A DNA stretch of 34,301 bases from Gemmatimonadota bacterium (GTDB lineage Bacteria > Gemmatimonadota > Gemmatimonadetes > Longimicrobiales > Gaopeijiaceae), in the NCBI GenBank assembly GCA_030827315.1, contig JAURER010000027.1, forward strand, positions 1-34,301. The letters are read 5' to 3'. Both the position numbers and the translations under genes were made by a program. The notes under the pieces were generated by a model that saw nothing but the letters and a program-made list of their open reading frames with translations, had not been told where the DNA came from and ran no database searches. Positions 21,015-28,763 of the stretch are shown one piece after another. Within the stretch, counting starts at the first letter, position 1; each line of letters opens with the position of its first letter.

Positions 21015-21936
21015 GGACACGGCACGCGTCCTCCTCGTCTTCCTCGACGGGGTCGGGATCGGCCGAGCCGACCCTGCGGTCAACCCCTTCTTCCGCGCGC
21101 GCCTGCCTGCCCTCTCCGCCCTCCTGGGCGGCGAGCCACCCGCGCTCGACAGGTCGAGTCGCCGCGGACCCGGCGCCGTCGCGTTTCCGCTCTCGGCCAC
21201 GCTCGACGTGCCTGGTACGCCGCAGAGCGGCACCGGGCAGGCCGCCCTGCTCACGGGCGCGAGCGCGGCCGAGATCCATGGGCGCCACTTCGGTCCGTGG
21301 ACACCGGTGCGCCTACGCGCCCTGGTTGAGGAGCGGAGCCTCCTGCGTCGTGCGGCGGACGCCGGCAGGTCGGTGGCCTTCGCGAACGCGTACCCGAGAG
21401 GTTGGCCCGGTGATCGCGGCGGGCGGCGCATCGCAGGCCCACCACTCGCCGCTCGCGGAGCCGGCGTGCTCAACCGGCACGAGGAGCACCTCGCATCCGG
21501 CGACGCGGTGTCCAGTGAGATCGTCAACGACGGCTGGCGCCAGCACCTTGGCCACGGAGGCCTTCCAGACGTCACGCCGCAGGAAGCCGGACGGCACCTC
21601 GCACGGATCTCGGAGAAGCACGAACTCACCTTTTGGGCCCACTACGCCACCGACACGGCCGGCCACCGGGGTGAGATGAGCGGCGCCGTGACCGCACTCG
21701 AGCGCGTCGACGCCTTTCTCTCCGGCGTCCTCGAGGCATGCCCGCCGGACACGCTGGTGCTCCTCGTGAGCGATCACGGCAACATCGAAGACGTGCGCGT
21801 CGGCCACACGCTAAATCCCGCGCTGGGTGTCGCCGCCGGTACCGCGCCCGGGTTGATCGCCGACGCAGCGGACAGCCTCCGCGACATCCGGGACGTGACA
21901 CCCTTCCTGCTGGATCTGCTCGACGTCGGAGACTGA
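20968..21936 (+). CDS. Alkaline-phosphatase-superfamily metalloenzyme (phosphoglycerate mutase/phosphopentomutase-like)
   Basis: This protein has the metal-binding set of the alkaline phosphatase/iPGM superfamily: Asp27 in VFLDGVG, a Ser/Thr nucleophile region TPQSGTGQAALLTG (Ser87 or Thr89), HYATDTAGHRG, then VSDHGNIEDV and VGHTLNP near the C-terminus. These place two divalent metals and a phosphoryl-accepting residue. The large iPGM insertion domain is absent, so a general phosphatase, phosphodiesterase or sulfatase-like role is likely. The only usable in-frame start before the metal-binding Asp is GTG 20968, which overlaps the upstream gene by 47 bases, giving 322 residues. The start is less sure than the family. 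Confidence 0.85.
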   Translation: MPSRCRSPWTSVRRSRDTARVLLVFLDGVGIGRADPAVNPFFRARLPALSALLGGEPPALDRSSRRGPGAVAFPLSATLDVPGTPQSGTGQAALLTGASAAEIHGRHFGPWTPVRLRALVEERSLLRRAADAGRSVAFANAYPRGWPGDRGGRRIAGPPLAARGAGVLNRHEEHLASGDAVSSEIVNDGWRQHLGHGGLPDVTPQEAGRHLARISEKHELTFWAHYATDTAGHRGEMSGAVTALERVDAFLSGVLEACPPDTLVLLVSDHGNIEDVRVGHTLNPALGVAAGTAPGLIADAADSLRDIRDVTPFLLDLLDVGD

Positions 21937-22032
21937 AGCACGGAGCGCCGCGTGCGGGTCCGGGGTCGCGCGAAGGGACCCACCGTCCCGGCACGCCATT
22001 CGTACGCCCCGCTCAGCGGGCGATCGTGCGCC

Positions 22033-23832
22033 ATGGTGACGAACGCGCGCATTCTCGGGCGACTGCTCGTGGACACCGAGGGCGTCGGCGAGGCGGCGCT
22101 CTCGGCGGCTCTGGGTGCCGAACGCCGTCCGGGTGAGCGCGTGGGCGACACGCTGGTGCGCTGCGGCGCCATCAGTCGCTGCGGGGTCGCCCGCGCGCTC
22201 GCGGCGCAGCTCGACCTGCCACTCGCACCGATGCCACTCGAGCCCGAGCCGGACGCGCTCGCCGCGGTGCAGGCGGAGCTCGCTCGACGACGTGCGATTG
22301 TTCCGCTTGCGATCACGCGGCGCGTGATCCGCCTGGCGATGGCCGATCCCCTCGACGTGATCGCGATCGACGACGTCCAGTTCCAGACGGGGCGTCGCGT
22401 CGAGCCGATGGTCTCGACTCCGGAAGCCGTGAGGGCGGCCCTCGGTCGACACTACGGGGTCGACGCGCACGACGACATCGTGGAAGACCTCGACCTCGGC
22501 ACGCTGGTCCAGGAGCTCCCCACCACGGCTGCCGAGGACGCCGGCGGCGACGACGGGATGGACCCGGAGCTCGAGCGAGCCACGCGCCACGCCCCCGTAG
22601 TGCGTCTCGTCGACCGTATCATTCGGAACGCCATCGACGAAGGCGCCAGCGACATCCACGTGGAGGAGACCGGCGCCGACGTCCGCGTTCGTGTCCGCGT
22701 CGACGGTACCCTCCGACGGACCGTGGACCTGCCTGCCTCGTCGCGCCGCGCCATTCTCTCGCGGATCAAGGTTCTCGCGGGCATGGACATCGCGGTGCGG
22801 CGCCGGGCGCAGGACGGGAGCCTCCGCTTCGACCACGCGGGACGCCGGCTCACGTTGCGTGTCAGTACACTCCCGGTGAACGGCGGCGAGAAGGCGGTGG
22901 TCCGCATCCTGGACTCGGCCACCGCGCCGTCGGACCTCGGCGTCCTCGGCATGAGCGGGCCGGACCTCACGCAGCTCCGGCTGCTGCTGCGCCGCGGCGA
23001 GGGCGTCGTCCTCGCCGCGGGTCCCACGGGCAGCGGAAAGAGCACCACGCTCTTCGCCGCGCTCTCCGAACTGGACCGCGACGTGCAGAACATCGTGACC
23101 CTCGAAGACCCGGTGGAGTACCGACTGTCCGGCGCCAGCCAGGTACAGGTGGACCGGCGCGCAGGCCTGGGCTTCGCCGACGCGCTGCGGGCGGTGCTTC
23201 GTCAGGACCCCGACGTCGTGATGGTGGGCGAGATCCGCGACCGTGAGACCGCAGAGATCGCGATGGCGGCGGCGGTGACCGGTCACCTCGTCCTCTCGAC
23301 CATCCACACCGTCGACGCGCCCGGCGCCATCACACGTCTGCTCCACATGGGCGTGCCCCCGTTTCTGGTCGCCGGAGGCCTGTCGGGGGTGGTCGCGCAG
23401 CGCCTCGTGCGCCGGTGCTGCAGCGCCTGTCGTGGCCGCGGGTGCCACGAGTGCGGCGACGGTATGCGGGGTCGGACGGGGGTCTATCAGGTGCTCGGAG
23501 TCTCTGACGAGATGCGCGACGAGATTTCCGGCGCGGGCTCCTCGGCCAGGCTGCGCAGGCTCGCGGCGGAAGCGGGCATGGGGACCCTCGAGTCCGACGC
23601 CCGGCGGGCGGTCGCGGCCGGGCTCACCACGCCGCACGAGATCGGGCGACTCCTCCACGCAGGTGCGGTGACCGGCGCGCCCTGTCCGGTCTGCGGCACG
23701 GTCGTTCCCTTCGCCGCGCTCGCATGCCCGGGGTGCGGAGACCGCCGGCGCCGCGCGTGCGCGTGCAGTCAGCCCCTGGAGCGTGGATGGCGCTGGTGCC
23801 CGTCGTGCGTCCGGCCGGTTCCTCCCGACTGA
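22033..23832 (+). CDS. GspE/PilB-family secretion/pilus ATPase with C-terminal double zinc-ribbon-like tail
   Basis: This 599-residue protein has a GspE N-terminal domain (about 5-130) and a hexameric ATPase domain with Walker A GPTGSGKST at 330-338, a Walker B region ending VGEIRD with Glu400, and a HLVLSTIHT His-box. A compact tetracysteine RRCCSACRGRGCHEC near 465 replaces the usual longer zinc finger. Beyond the normal end it has an extra cysteine-rich tail: Cys551/554, 565/568, 576/578 and 589/592, resembling a double zinc ribbon. Such ATPases power type IV pilus or type II secretion assembly. No pilC, pilT or gsp partner is nearby. ATG 22033 is chosen, and GTG 21952 would add 27 poorly conserved-looking residues. 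Confidence 0.93.
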   Translation: MVTNARILGRLLVDTEGVGEAALSAALGAERRPGERVGDTLVRCGAISRCGVARALAAQLDLPLAPMPLEPEPDALAAVQAELARRRAIVPLAITRRVIRLAMADPLDVIAIDDVQFQTGRRVEPMVSTPEAVRAALGRHYGVDAHDDIVEDLDLGTLVQELPTTAAEDAGGDDGMDPELERATRHAPVVRLVDRIIRNAIDEGASDIHVEETGADVRVRVRVDGTLRRTVDLPASSRRAILSRIKVLAGMDIAVRRRAQDGSLRFDHAGRRLTLRVSTLPVNGGEKAVVRILDSATAPSDLGVLGMSGPDLTQLRLLLRRGEGVVLAAGPTGSGKSTTLFAALSELDRDVQNIVTLEDPVEYRLSGASQVQVDRRAGLGFADALRAVLRQDPDVVMVGEIRDRETAEIAMAAAVTGHLVLSTIHTVDAPGAITRLLHMGVPPFLVAGGLSGVVAQRLVRRCCSACRGRGCHECGDGMRGRTGVYQVLGVSDEMRDEISGAGSSARLRRLAAEAGMGTLESDARRAVAAGLTTPHEIGRLLHAGAVTGAPCPVCGTVVPFAALACPGCGDRRRRACACSQPLERGWRWCPSCVRPVPPD

Positions 23833-23839
23833 GTCGGGA
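23823..23839. terminator. Hairpin between convergent genes
   Basis: TCCCGAC (23823-23829) pairs perfectly with GTCGGGA (23833-23839) around a TGA loop. It overlaps the stop of the ATPase gene and ends 6 bases before the stop of the convergent racemase gene, so it can form in both transcripts. No run of T follows on either strand, so it is a probable but not classical terminator. Confidence 0.45.
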
Positions 23840-23844
23840 CGTCC

Positions 23845-24948
23845 TCAGCCGAAGGTCGCCTTCCGAGTGGTGAGCGCTTCGATACGGTCGACGTCGACCT
23901 CCACGCCGATGCCGGGGCCCGTCGGCACCTGCATCTCACCGTTCGCCACCTCGAATTCCGGGGAGACGATGTCCTGCTCCCAGTAGCGACGGCTCGCGGA
24001 GATGTCGCCGGGCAGCGTGAAGCCCGGCAGCGACGCCAGGGCCACGTTGTGCGCACGGCCGACGCCCGACTCCAGCATCCCTCCGCACCATACGGCCAGC
24101 CCCGCGGCTCGCATCATGTCATGAATCGCGCGACTTGAAGCGAAGCCTCCGACCCGCCCCGGCTTGATGTTGATGATCCGGCAGCTGCCCAGGTGCAGCG
24201 CCAGTGCGGTGTCGCCGACGGTCTTGATGGACTCGTCGAGGCATACCGGCGTCTCGATCATCTCCTGCAGACGCGCGTGTTCGAGAAAGTCGTCGTAGCG
24301 AAGAGGCTGCTCGATCATCATGAGGTCGAGCGCATCGAGCTCTCTCAGTCGATCCGCGTCGCCCAGGGTGTAGGCGGAGTTGGCATCGGCCATGAACAGC
24401 GTGTCGGGAAACGCTTCGCGCAGCCCTGCCAGCATCTCCACGTCACGCCCCGGCTTGATCTTGATCTTCACCCGGGCGTATCCGTCGGCGATGAAGCCCG
24501 CGACCTGCTCGTGGAGCGCCTGGTCGCTCGGCTTGATGCCCACGCTCACGCCCACCGGCACCGCGCCCCGAGTGCCCCCGAGTTTCCGGGACAGCGACAC
24601 TCCGTCGGCCCGCGCGGCCATGTCCCAAGTGGCCATCTCGACCGCCGCCTTGGCCATGCCGTGCCCACGCACCCAGGGTATCGACGAGAAGACCTCCTCG
24701 GGACCGGCGATGTCCCGACCCACGACGCGCGGCAGGAGGAAATCGGACAGGATGTGCCACGCGGTCTCCGTCGTCTCGTACGAATACGACGGGTCGTCAC
24801 CGGCAACGCACTCGCTCCACCCTTCGAGCCCCTCGCCTTCGAGAGTCAGGAGGACGATCCGTCGGTCCTGGCTCCCCCCGCTGGAGATTTCGAAGTACTC
24901 CTTCAGCCGAAGGGGAATCTCCCGAAGTGTCGCTCGCTCGATCTTCAT
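23845..24948 (-). CDS. N-succinylamino acid racemase / o-succinylbenzoate synthase family enzyme
   Basis: This 367-residue enolase-superfamily enzyme has the full catalytic set: Lys161/Lys163 in KIKIKPG, metal ligands Asp188, Glu213 and Asp238, and Lys262 in IKPGRVGG. These positions match those of characterised N-succinylamino acid racemases almost residue for residue. The family does o-succinylbenzoate synthesis (menaquinone path), N-acylamino acid racemisation, or both. No other men gene is nearby, while an acyltransferase and an M20 deacylase are in the same operon. That is the set described for the Geobacillus D- to L-amino acid route, so racemisation is favoured. It is last in the nine-gene operon, 73 bases after the GNAT gene. 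Confidence 0.93.
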   Translation of the reverse strand: MKIERATLREIPLRLKEYFEISSGGSQDRRIVLLTLEGEGLEGWSECVAGDDPSYSYETTETAWHILSDFLLPRVVGRDIAGPEEVFSSIPWVRGHGMAKAAVEMATWDMAARADGVSLSRKLGGTRGAVPVGVSVGIKPSDQALHEQVAGFIADGYARVKIKIKPGRDVEMLAGLREAFPDTLFMADANSAYTLGDADRLRELDALDLMMIEQPLRYDDFLEHARLQEMIETPVCLDESIKTVGDTALALHLGSCRIINIKPGRVGGFASSRAIHDMMRAAGLAVWCGGMLESGVGRAHNVALASLPGFTLPGDISASRRYWEQDIVSPEFEVANGEMQVPTGPGIGVEVDVDRIEALTTRKATFG

Positions 24949-25021
24949 CTTGTCGCCTGTCGATGCGTGCCCCGTCGGAGCACGCGGTTGTCGTCTGAAG
25001 GAAACCCCTGCCGCCGTCCCG

Positions 25022-25888
25022 TCACTCCCCGCGGACGAGCACGTATCTCGACACCGTCGTTCCGCGGTCGAACTCCCGCACCTCGTAACCTCGCGCCATG
25101 TAGTGCGCGAGAGCAGCCCGCGTGGCGACGCGCCACGCGACGGCCAGCCCGGTGTCGTCCGCCATGAGGCGCACCACGTCGGAGGGAATCACGACGCTCA
25201 CGGCGTCGTCCGCGAGCCCGAGGTCGGGATCACCGGGGCGCGGGTGCTGGCCCGCACCGTCGGTGTCCGTACCCGCGGGAGCGAGCGCCGGCGAGGCACC
25301 GCGCAGAGCCCGGGCCGCCCTCACGCCGAGCGCCCCGCCGAAGGGTGCGTCCGGACCGTCGCCCAGGCGCTCCACGACCCGCGCGGACCCCATCAGCCAG
25401 AGCGCCACAAAGCGGTCCGTCCCGATGCCTCGATGCAGGGGCGAGTCCGTGTCCCCGTACATGTCGGGGACGTATTCCCGGACCACCGCTCCCAGCTTCG
25501 TGATGTTCAGATGGGCGTTACGCGACTGGAGCGGGTCGAAGGTCCAGAACATCCTGTCGATGCCGAGCCCAAGCATCTTTTCCCTCTGGTAAGCCTTGAG
25601 CCTGCGGCCGAGTCCCGCGTCGCGCGTGCCGGCTCGCACGGCCAGCATGTCCGCCCAGTGCACGACTTCCCCTCCCCGCAGCCCCGTCATGCCGAACACG
25701 AAGCCGACCAGCTTCCCTTCCGCATCGTAGGCGCCGGCCGCGACGCCTCCGAGAATCTGCGCGACCTTCTGAATGGCCGGGGACACCGACTCCGAGAAGC
25801 CGGCGCCCCAGGTTTCCTCTTGGAGGGCCACACAGCCACGGTACTCCTCGACGGTCTCGAAGTCGCGAATCGTGAACGCGTCGCTCAT
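25022..25888 (-). CDS. GNAT acyltransferase (COG3375 type), likely amino-acid N-acyltransferase
   Basis: This 288-residue protein has a GNAT fold with an acyl-CoA-binding loop R-x-x-G-x-G at about residues 89-94 (RDAGLGRRL), preceded by a strand ADMLAVRAG. The FWTFDPLQSRNAHLNITKLGA segment is typical of the COG3375 group found beside N-succinylamino acid racemase genes. There it is thought to succinylate D-amino acids. An insertion rich in Ala/Gly/Pro/Asp (about 190-230) separates it from the C-terminal part. ATG 25888 is chosen over an upstream extension that would overlap the P-loop gene. Donor (succinyl- or acetyl-CoA) and acceptor are not known. Confidence 0.88.
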   Translation of the reverse strand: MSDAFTIRDFETVEEYRGCVALQEETWGAGFSESVSPAIQKVAQILGGVAAGAYDAEGKLVGFVFGMTGLRGGEVVHWADMLAVRAGTRDAGLGRRLKAYQREKMLGLGIDRMFWTFDPLQSRNAHLNITKLGAVVREYVPDMYGDTDSPLHRGIGTDRFVALWLMGSARVVERLGDGPDAPFGGALGVRAARALRGASPALAPAGTDTDGAGQHPRPGDPDLGLADDAVSVVIPSDVVRLMADDTGLAVAWRVATRAALAHYMARGYEVREFDRGTTVSRYVLVRGE

Positions 25889-25925
25889 CGGGGCGACTTC
25901 CCTCCGGACAGGTCGAGGCCCGTGA

Positions 25926-26948
25926 TCACGGGGCGCCGCGCGAGCCGACCGCTGCGTGGAGCCGCTGCCGCAGACTGGAGTACGTGTTCTCGTCCAGCAG
26001 GTCCAGCGCGGGGAGGGCCGTGAGCTCGTGTACGAGGGCAACCCCCGCGCGGGTGTTCGCGGTCGGACCGGTGACGAGATCGAACGATCGTCGCCAGGCC
26101 GTCTGGATGCCGACCACGGCGTAGGGATCCGAAGCCGAGAGCACCGTAAAGGCCACGGTGTCACCCAGGAGCTCGACCAGGGCGCCACCGTTGTAAGGCT
26201 CGAGTGGAGAGGCCCCCGCTTCGATGACGGCGACGGTCGCGCCGGTCTTCCCCATGCGCCGCAGCAGTCCGGCCGTCGCGACCCGGTACTCGTCCTCCGG
26301 CACTACCGTGGTCGGAAGGCCTGCGTCCACGAAGTCGAAGAGGAAGTCGGCGCCCGCGTCGCCGAAGCTCGCTGTGTCGCGCCAGCGCCCGGCACCGGTC
26401 AGCTTCGCGGCGACGACGCGGTGTCCGAGCGCCTTCAGCTGCCGTACGACGACACGGCCCGCGAACGTCTTACCGGCCGACATCGACGTGCCCACTACGA
26501 GCACCACCGGGAGCCGGAACGGATCATCCGGTGCGGGGAGCACGAAGTCACGCATGACGAGCTTCTCGGACTGGCGTACGAGGTGCCCCCGGTACGCCAG
26601 CGGGATGAGCGACGGGGAGAAGCGAGACTTCGAGGTCACCGCCCCGAAACACCCACCCCCGGTGAGCAGCGACATGCGGCCGTCGTCGCCCACGTCCTCG
26701 AACGAGCCGACCGCCTCGAGCGTCGCGAAGCGGCGCGCGAGGGCGCCGACCAGGAGGTCGCCGGCCATGGGACTGCACTCCCGGCCCGTGGCGAGCTCGA
26801 ACGGCTCCCCGATCCCTTCGCGGGGGAGCACCTCGGCGACCACATAGTCTCCTGCAGCCCACTCCCCGTGGGGAAGCGCCGAATACGCAAACGGCCACGG
26901 GGGCAGATCCGCGATCCGCGTGACCGAGCCGAACATCACCCGGCTCAT
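25926..26948 (-). CDS. P-loop protein, BioD/DUF1611-like, of the racemase operon
   Basis: This 340-residue protein has an N-terminal domain of unknown type (1 to about 145) and a P-loop domain with Walker A GTSMSAGKT at 153-161 and a Walker B-like VAVIEAG at 239-245. The layout (VVGTSMSAGKT, then VVAAKLTGAG, then VIEAGASPLEPYNGG) resembles dethiobiotin synthetase/MobB and the C-terminal half of DUF1611 proteins. A DUF1611 protein (DgcN) is reported to N-acetylate D-glutamate in another racemase pathway, so a related acyl or phosphoryl transfer role is possible here. That link is inference, because the N-terminal half does not look like DUF1611. Its ATG overlaps the M20 gene stop (ATGA). Confidence 0.7.
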   Translation of the reverse strand: MSRVMFGSVTRIADLPPWPFAYSALPHGEWAAGDYVVAEVLPREGIGEPFELATGRECSPMAGDLLVGALARRFATLEAVGSFEDVGDDGRMSLLTGGGCFGAVTSKSRFSPSLIPLAYRGHLVRQSEKLVMRDFVLPAPDDPFRLPVVLVVGTSMSAGKTFAGRVVVRQLKALGHRVVAAKLTGAGRWRDTASFGDAGADFLFDFVDAGLPTTVVPEDEYRVATAGLLRRMGKTGATVAVIEAGASPLEPYNGGALVELLGDTVAFTVLSASDPYAVVGIQTAWRRSFDLVTGPTANTRAGVALVHELTALPALDLLDENTYSSLRQRLHAAVGSRGAP

Positions 26949-28141
26949 GGCCCGTCCCCCGCTCGACTCCCGGCGCCGCGCGGTGGCGTGAGGAGAAGTC
27001 GGGCGAGCAGCGCGCAGCGGTCGAGCGACGGCTCGATCACGATGTGCTCGTGGTCCGCATGCGCGCCATCACCCACACAGCCCAGCCCGTCCAGCGTGGC
27101 CGTGAAGAGACTGGTCGTGTTGCCGTCCGAGCCTCCACCGGCCATAGCTTCCTCGAGTTCGAACCCCATCTCGGCACCCGCCCGCATCGCGGCCTCCCAG
27201 AGCACACGATTGCGGGGGGTTCGCTCCAGCGGGGCCACGCGCACCCCGCCCTCGATCGAAAGAGTCACCCCGGGCGTGACGGGCCGGATCGCGTGGACGG
27301 CCTCTTCGACCCGAGCGCCGTCGTCCATGGTCGCGACCCTGACGTCGACGCTGGCCGTCGCCTGGGCGGCGATCACGTTGCGGCGCGTGCCTCCGTCGAT
27401 CGTCCCGACGTTGACGGTGGTGCCCCGCTCCGGATCGTTGAGCGCATTGAGCCGCTGGATCACGTGGGCCAGTTCGACGATCGCGCTGGCGCCGGCCTCG
27501 GGATCCAGCCCTGCGTGCGCCGCCCTGCCGGTCACGACGATGTCGAACGACCCGAGTCCCTTGCGGGCGGTTTTGAGCTTTCCGCTGAGGCCGAGGGCCG
27601 GTTCGAGAACGAAGGCCCGCTCCGCCTGTCGAGCCAGCCGGCACACGTGCGGCCTGGAATCCGGACTGCCGACTTCTTCATCCGAGTTGATGAACAGCAC
27701 CGGCGCAACCTCCGGCTCGTATTCCAGCTCCCGCAGCACGCGCAGCGCGAATACCATCTGCGCGAGGCCTCCCTTCATGTCGAGGGTGCCCGGCCCATGA
27801 AGCCGCCCCGCCGTCTCGTGCACCGGCATCCTGTCGAGGGTCTCGACGGGCCACACCGTATCGGTGTGCCCCACGAGCAACTGTGTCGGGCCACCCTTCC
27901 TTCGGCGCCGCGGCACGGCGAGCAGGTGGTTGCCGCTCCTGCGTCCCCGGACGATCCGCACGCCGTAGCCGAGCTCTTCCAACGCGGGCCCCAGGATCGC
28001 ATGCACGCCGGTCTGCGTGTCGGGACGATCCGTCGGCGACTCGACGCTGCACAGGCTCCTGAGGAAATCGATAAACTGATCCCTCATCCCCAGCACGCGT
28101 TCGTGCGTCCTGCGAGCCTCCTCCGCCGATCGCCCGTTCAT
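26945..28141 (-). CDS. M20 metallopeptidase, glutamate carboxypeptidase-like N-acyl-amino acid deacylase
   Basis: This 398-residue M20 family hydrolase has the expected two-zinc set: His92 and Asp94 in GHTDTVWP, Asp121 in GTLDMKGG, catalytic Glu155 with ligand Glu156 in NSDEEVGS, Glu180, and a C-terminal His361 or His364 in HADHEH. The lid/dimerisation domain is the middle part (VVTGRAAHAGLDPEAG). The nearest type is carboxypeptidase G2, which cleaves C-terminal glutamate or N-acyl groups. In this operon it would remove the acyl group from the L-isomer made by the racemase. No signal peptide is seen, so it should be cytoplasmic. ATG 28141 has a GGGGG-rich site just upstream. GTG 28153 is an alternative. 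Confidence 0.92.
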   Translation of the reverse strand: MNGRSAEEARRTHERVLGMRDQFIDFLRSLCSVESPTDRPDTQTGVHAILGPALEELGYGVRIVRGRRSGNHLLAVPRRRRKGGPTQLLVGHTDTVWPVETLDRMPVHETAGRLHGPGTLDMKGGLAQMVFALRVLRELEYEPEVAPVLFINSDEEVGSPDSRPHVCRLARQAERAFVLEPALGLSGKLKTARKGLGSFDIVVTGRAAHAGLDPEAGASAIVELAHVIQRLNALNDPERGTTVNVGTIDGGTRRNVIAAQATASVDVRVATMDDGARVEEAVHAIRPVTPGVTLSIEGGVRVAPLERTPRNRVLWEAAMRAGAEMGFELEEAMAGGGSDGNTTSLFTATLDGLGCVGDGAHADHEHIVIEPSLDRCALLARLLLTPPRGAGSRAGDGP

Positions 28142-28157
28142 GTTCACCCCCACCGTC

Positions 28158-28763
28158 TCAGCGCGAAAACCCGGCGTGGAACGGAAACGCGAACGTCTCC
28201 GAGATCTCCGCGTATCGGCCGGGTGCGACGTAGGCGAGGAGGGGAGCCCTGAAGATCACCTGTTCGTCGTCCTTGTCCGCCCGACGGATCGCCTCCTCGG
28301 CCACCAGCGCCTCCACGATCCGCCCCGTGATCAGGCTGTTCTTCCCGAAGTCGTCGATGACACGGTCCGTCTCGCACTCGAAGTGCAGATACGCGTCGGC
28401 CAGCAGCACCCCGTCCACGCGTGTGGCCGGGCGCGTCTCCAGCAGGGCGAGCGACGGCTTCGAGTCGCCCTCGCACCGCGGAGCGGCTGCGAGGCTCGCC
28501 AGAAGCACCTGGCTCGGTCGCGGATAGCTCACGGTGAACGCCCCCTCCCTGCGGGCGTTCACGTACGTGCCGTGCGTCGGACAGCATACGAAGCCGAAAT
28601 GGTTTTCCCACCCCATCGCCATCGCCATGTGCTTGGGAGCGAGGTCGAAGGTGCCGTCGATCTCCCTCGTGCCGACAATCACCAGCGGAAAGACCTGGAA
28701 GAATCGGTCCCAGACGGGAAAGTCCGCGCCCAGGCTGATGAGATTCGATTGTGCTTCACTCAC
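28158..28763 (-). CDS. Flavin reductase-like domain protein
   Basis: This 201-residue protein matches the flavin reductase-like (DIM6/NTAB) family. It has an N-terminal strand region (PLVIVGTREIDGTFDLAPKH), a GFVCCPTHGTYVNARREGAFTVSYP segment where related enzymes bind FMN, and a C-terminal VIFRAPLLAYVAPGRYAEI. Relatives reduce FMN for partner monooxygenases or are FMN-binding proteins of unknown role. No flavin-dependent monooxygenase gene is present in this window. GTG 28763 overlaps the glcF stop (GTGA). A 42-residue upstream extension is rejected because it runs through the end of glcF. Confidence 0.85.
   Translation of the reverse strand: MSEAQSNLISLGADFPVWDRFFQVFPLVIVGTREIDGTFDLAPKHMAMAMGWENHFGFVCCPTHGTYVNARREGAFTVSYPRPSQVLLASLAAAPRCEGDSKPSLALLETRPATRVDGVLLADAYLHFECETDRVIDDFGKNSLITGRIVEALVAEEAIRRADKDDEQVIFRAPLLAYVAPGRYAEISETFAFPFHAGFSR

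Noticed and set aside
23845-24948. Naming the enolase-superfamily enzyme menC for menaquinone synthesis
   Set aside because: No other men gene is present, and the GNAT and M20 neighbours point to N-acylamino acid racemisation. Dual activity cannot be excluded.
25926-26948. Calling the P-loop protein dgcN
   Set aside because: Only the P-loop half resembles DUF1611. The N-terminal half does not, so a gene name would be overreach.
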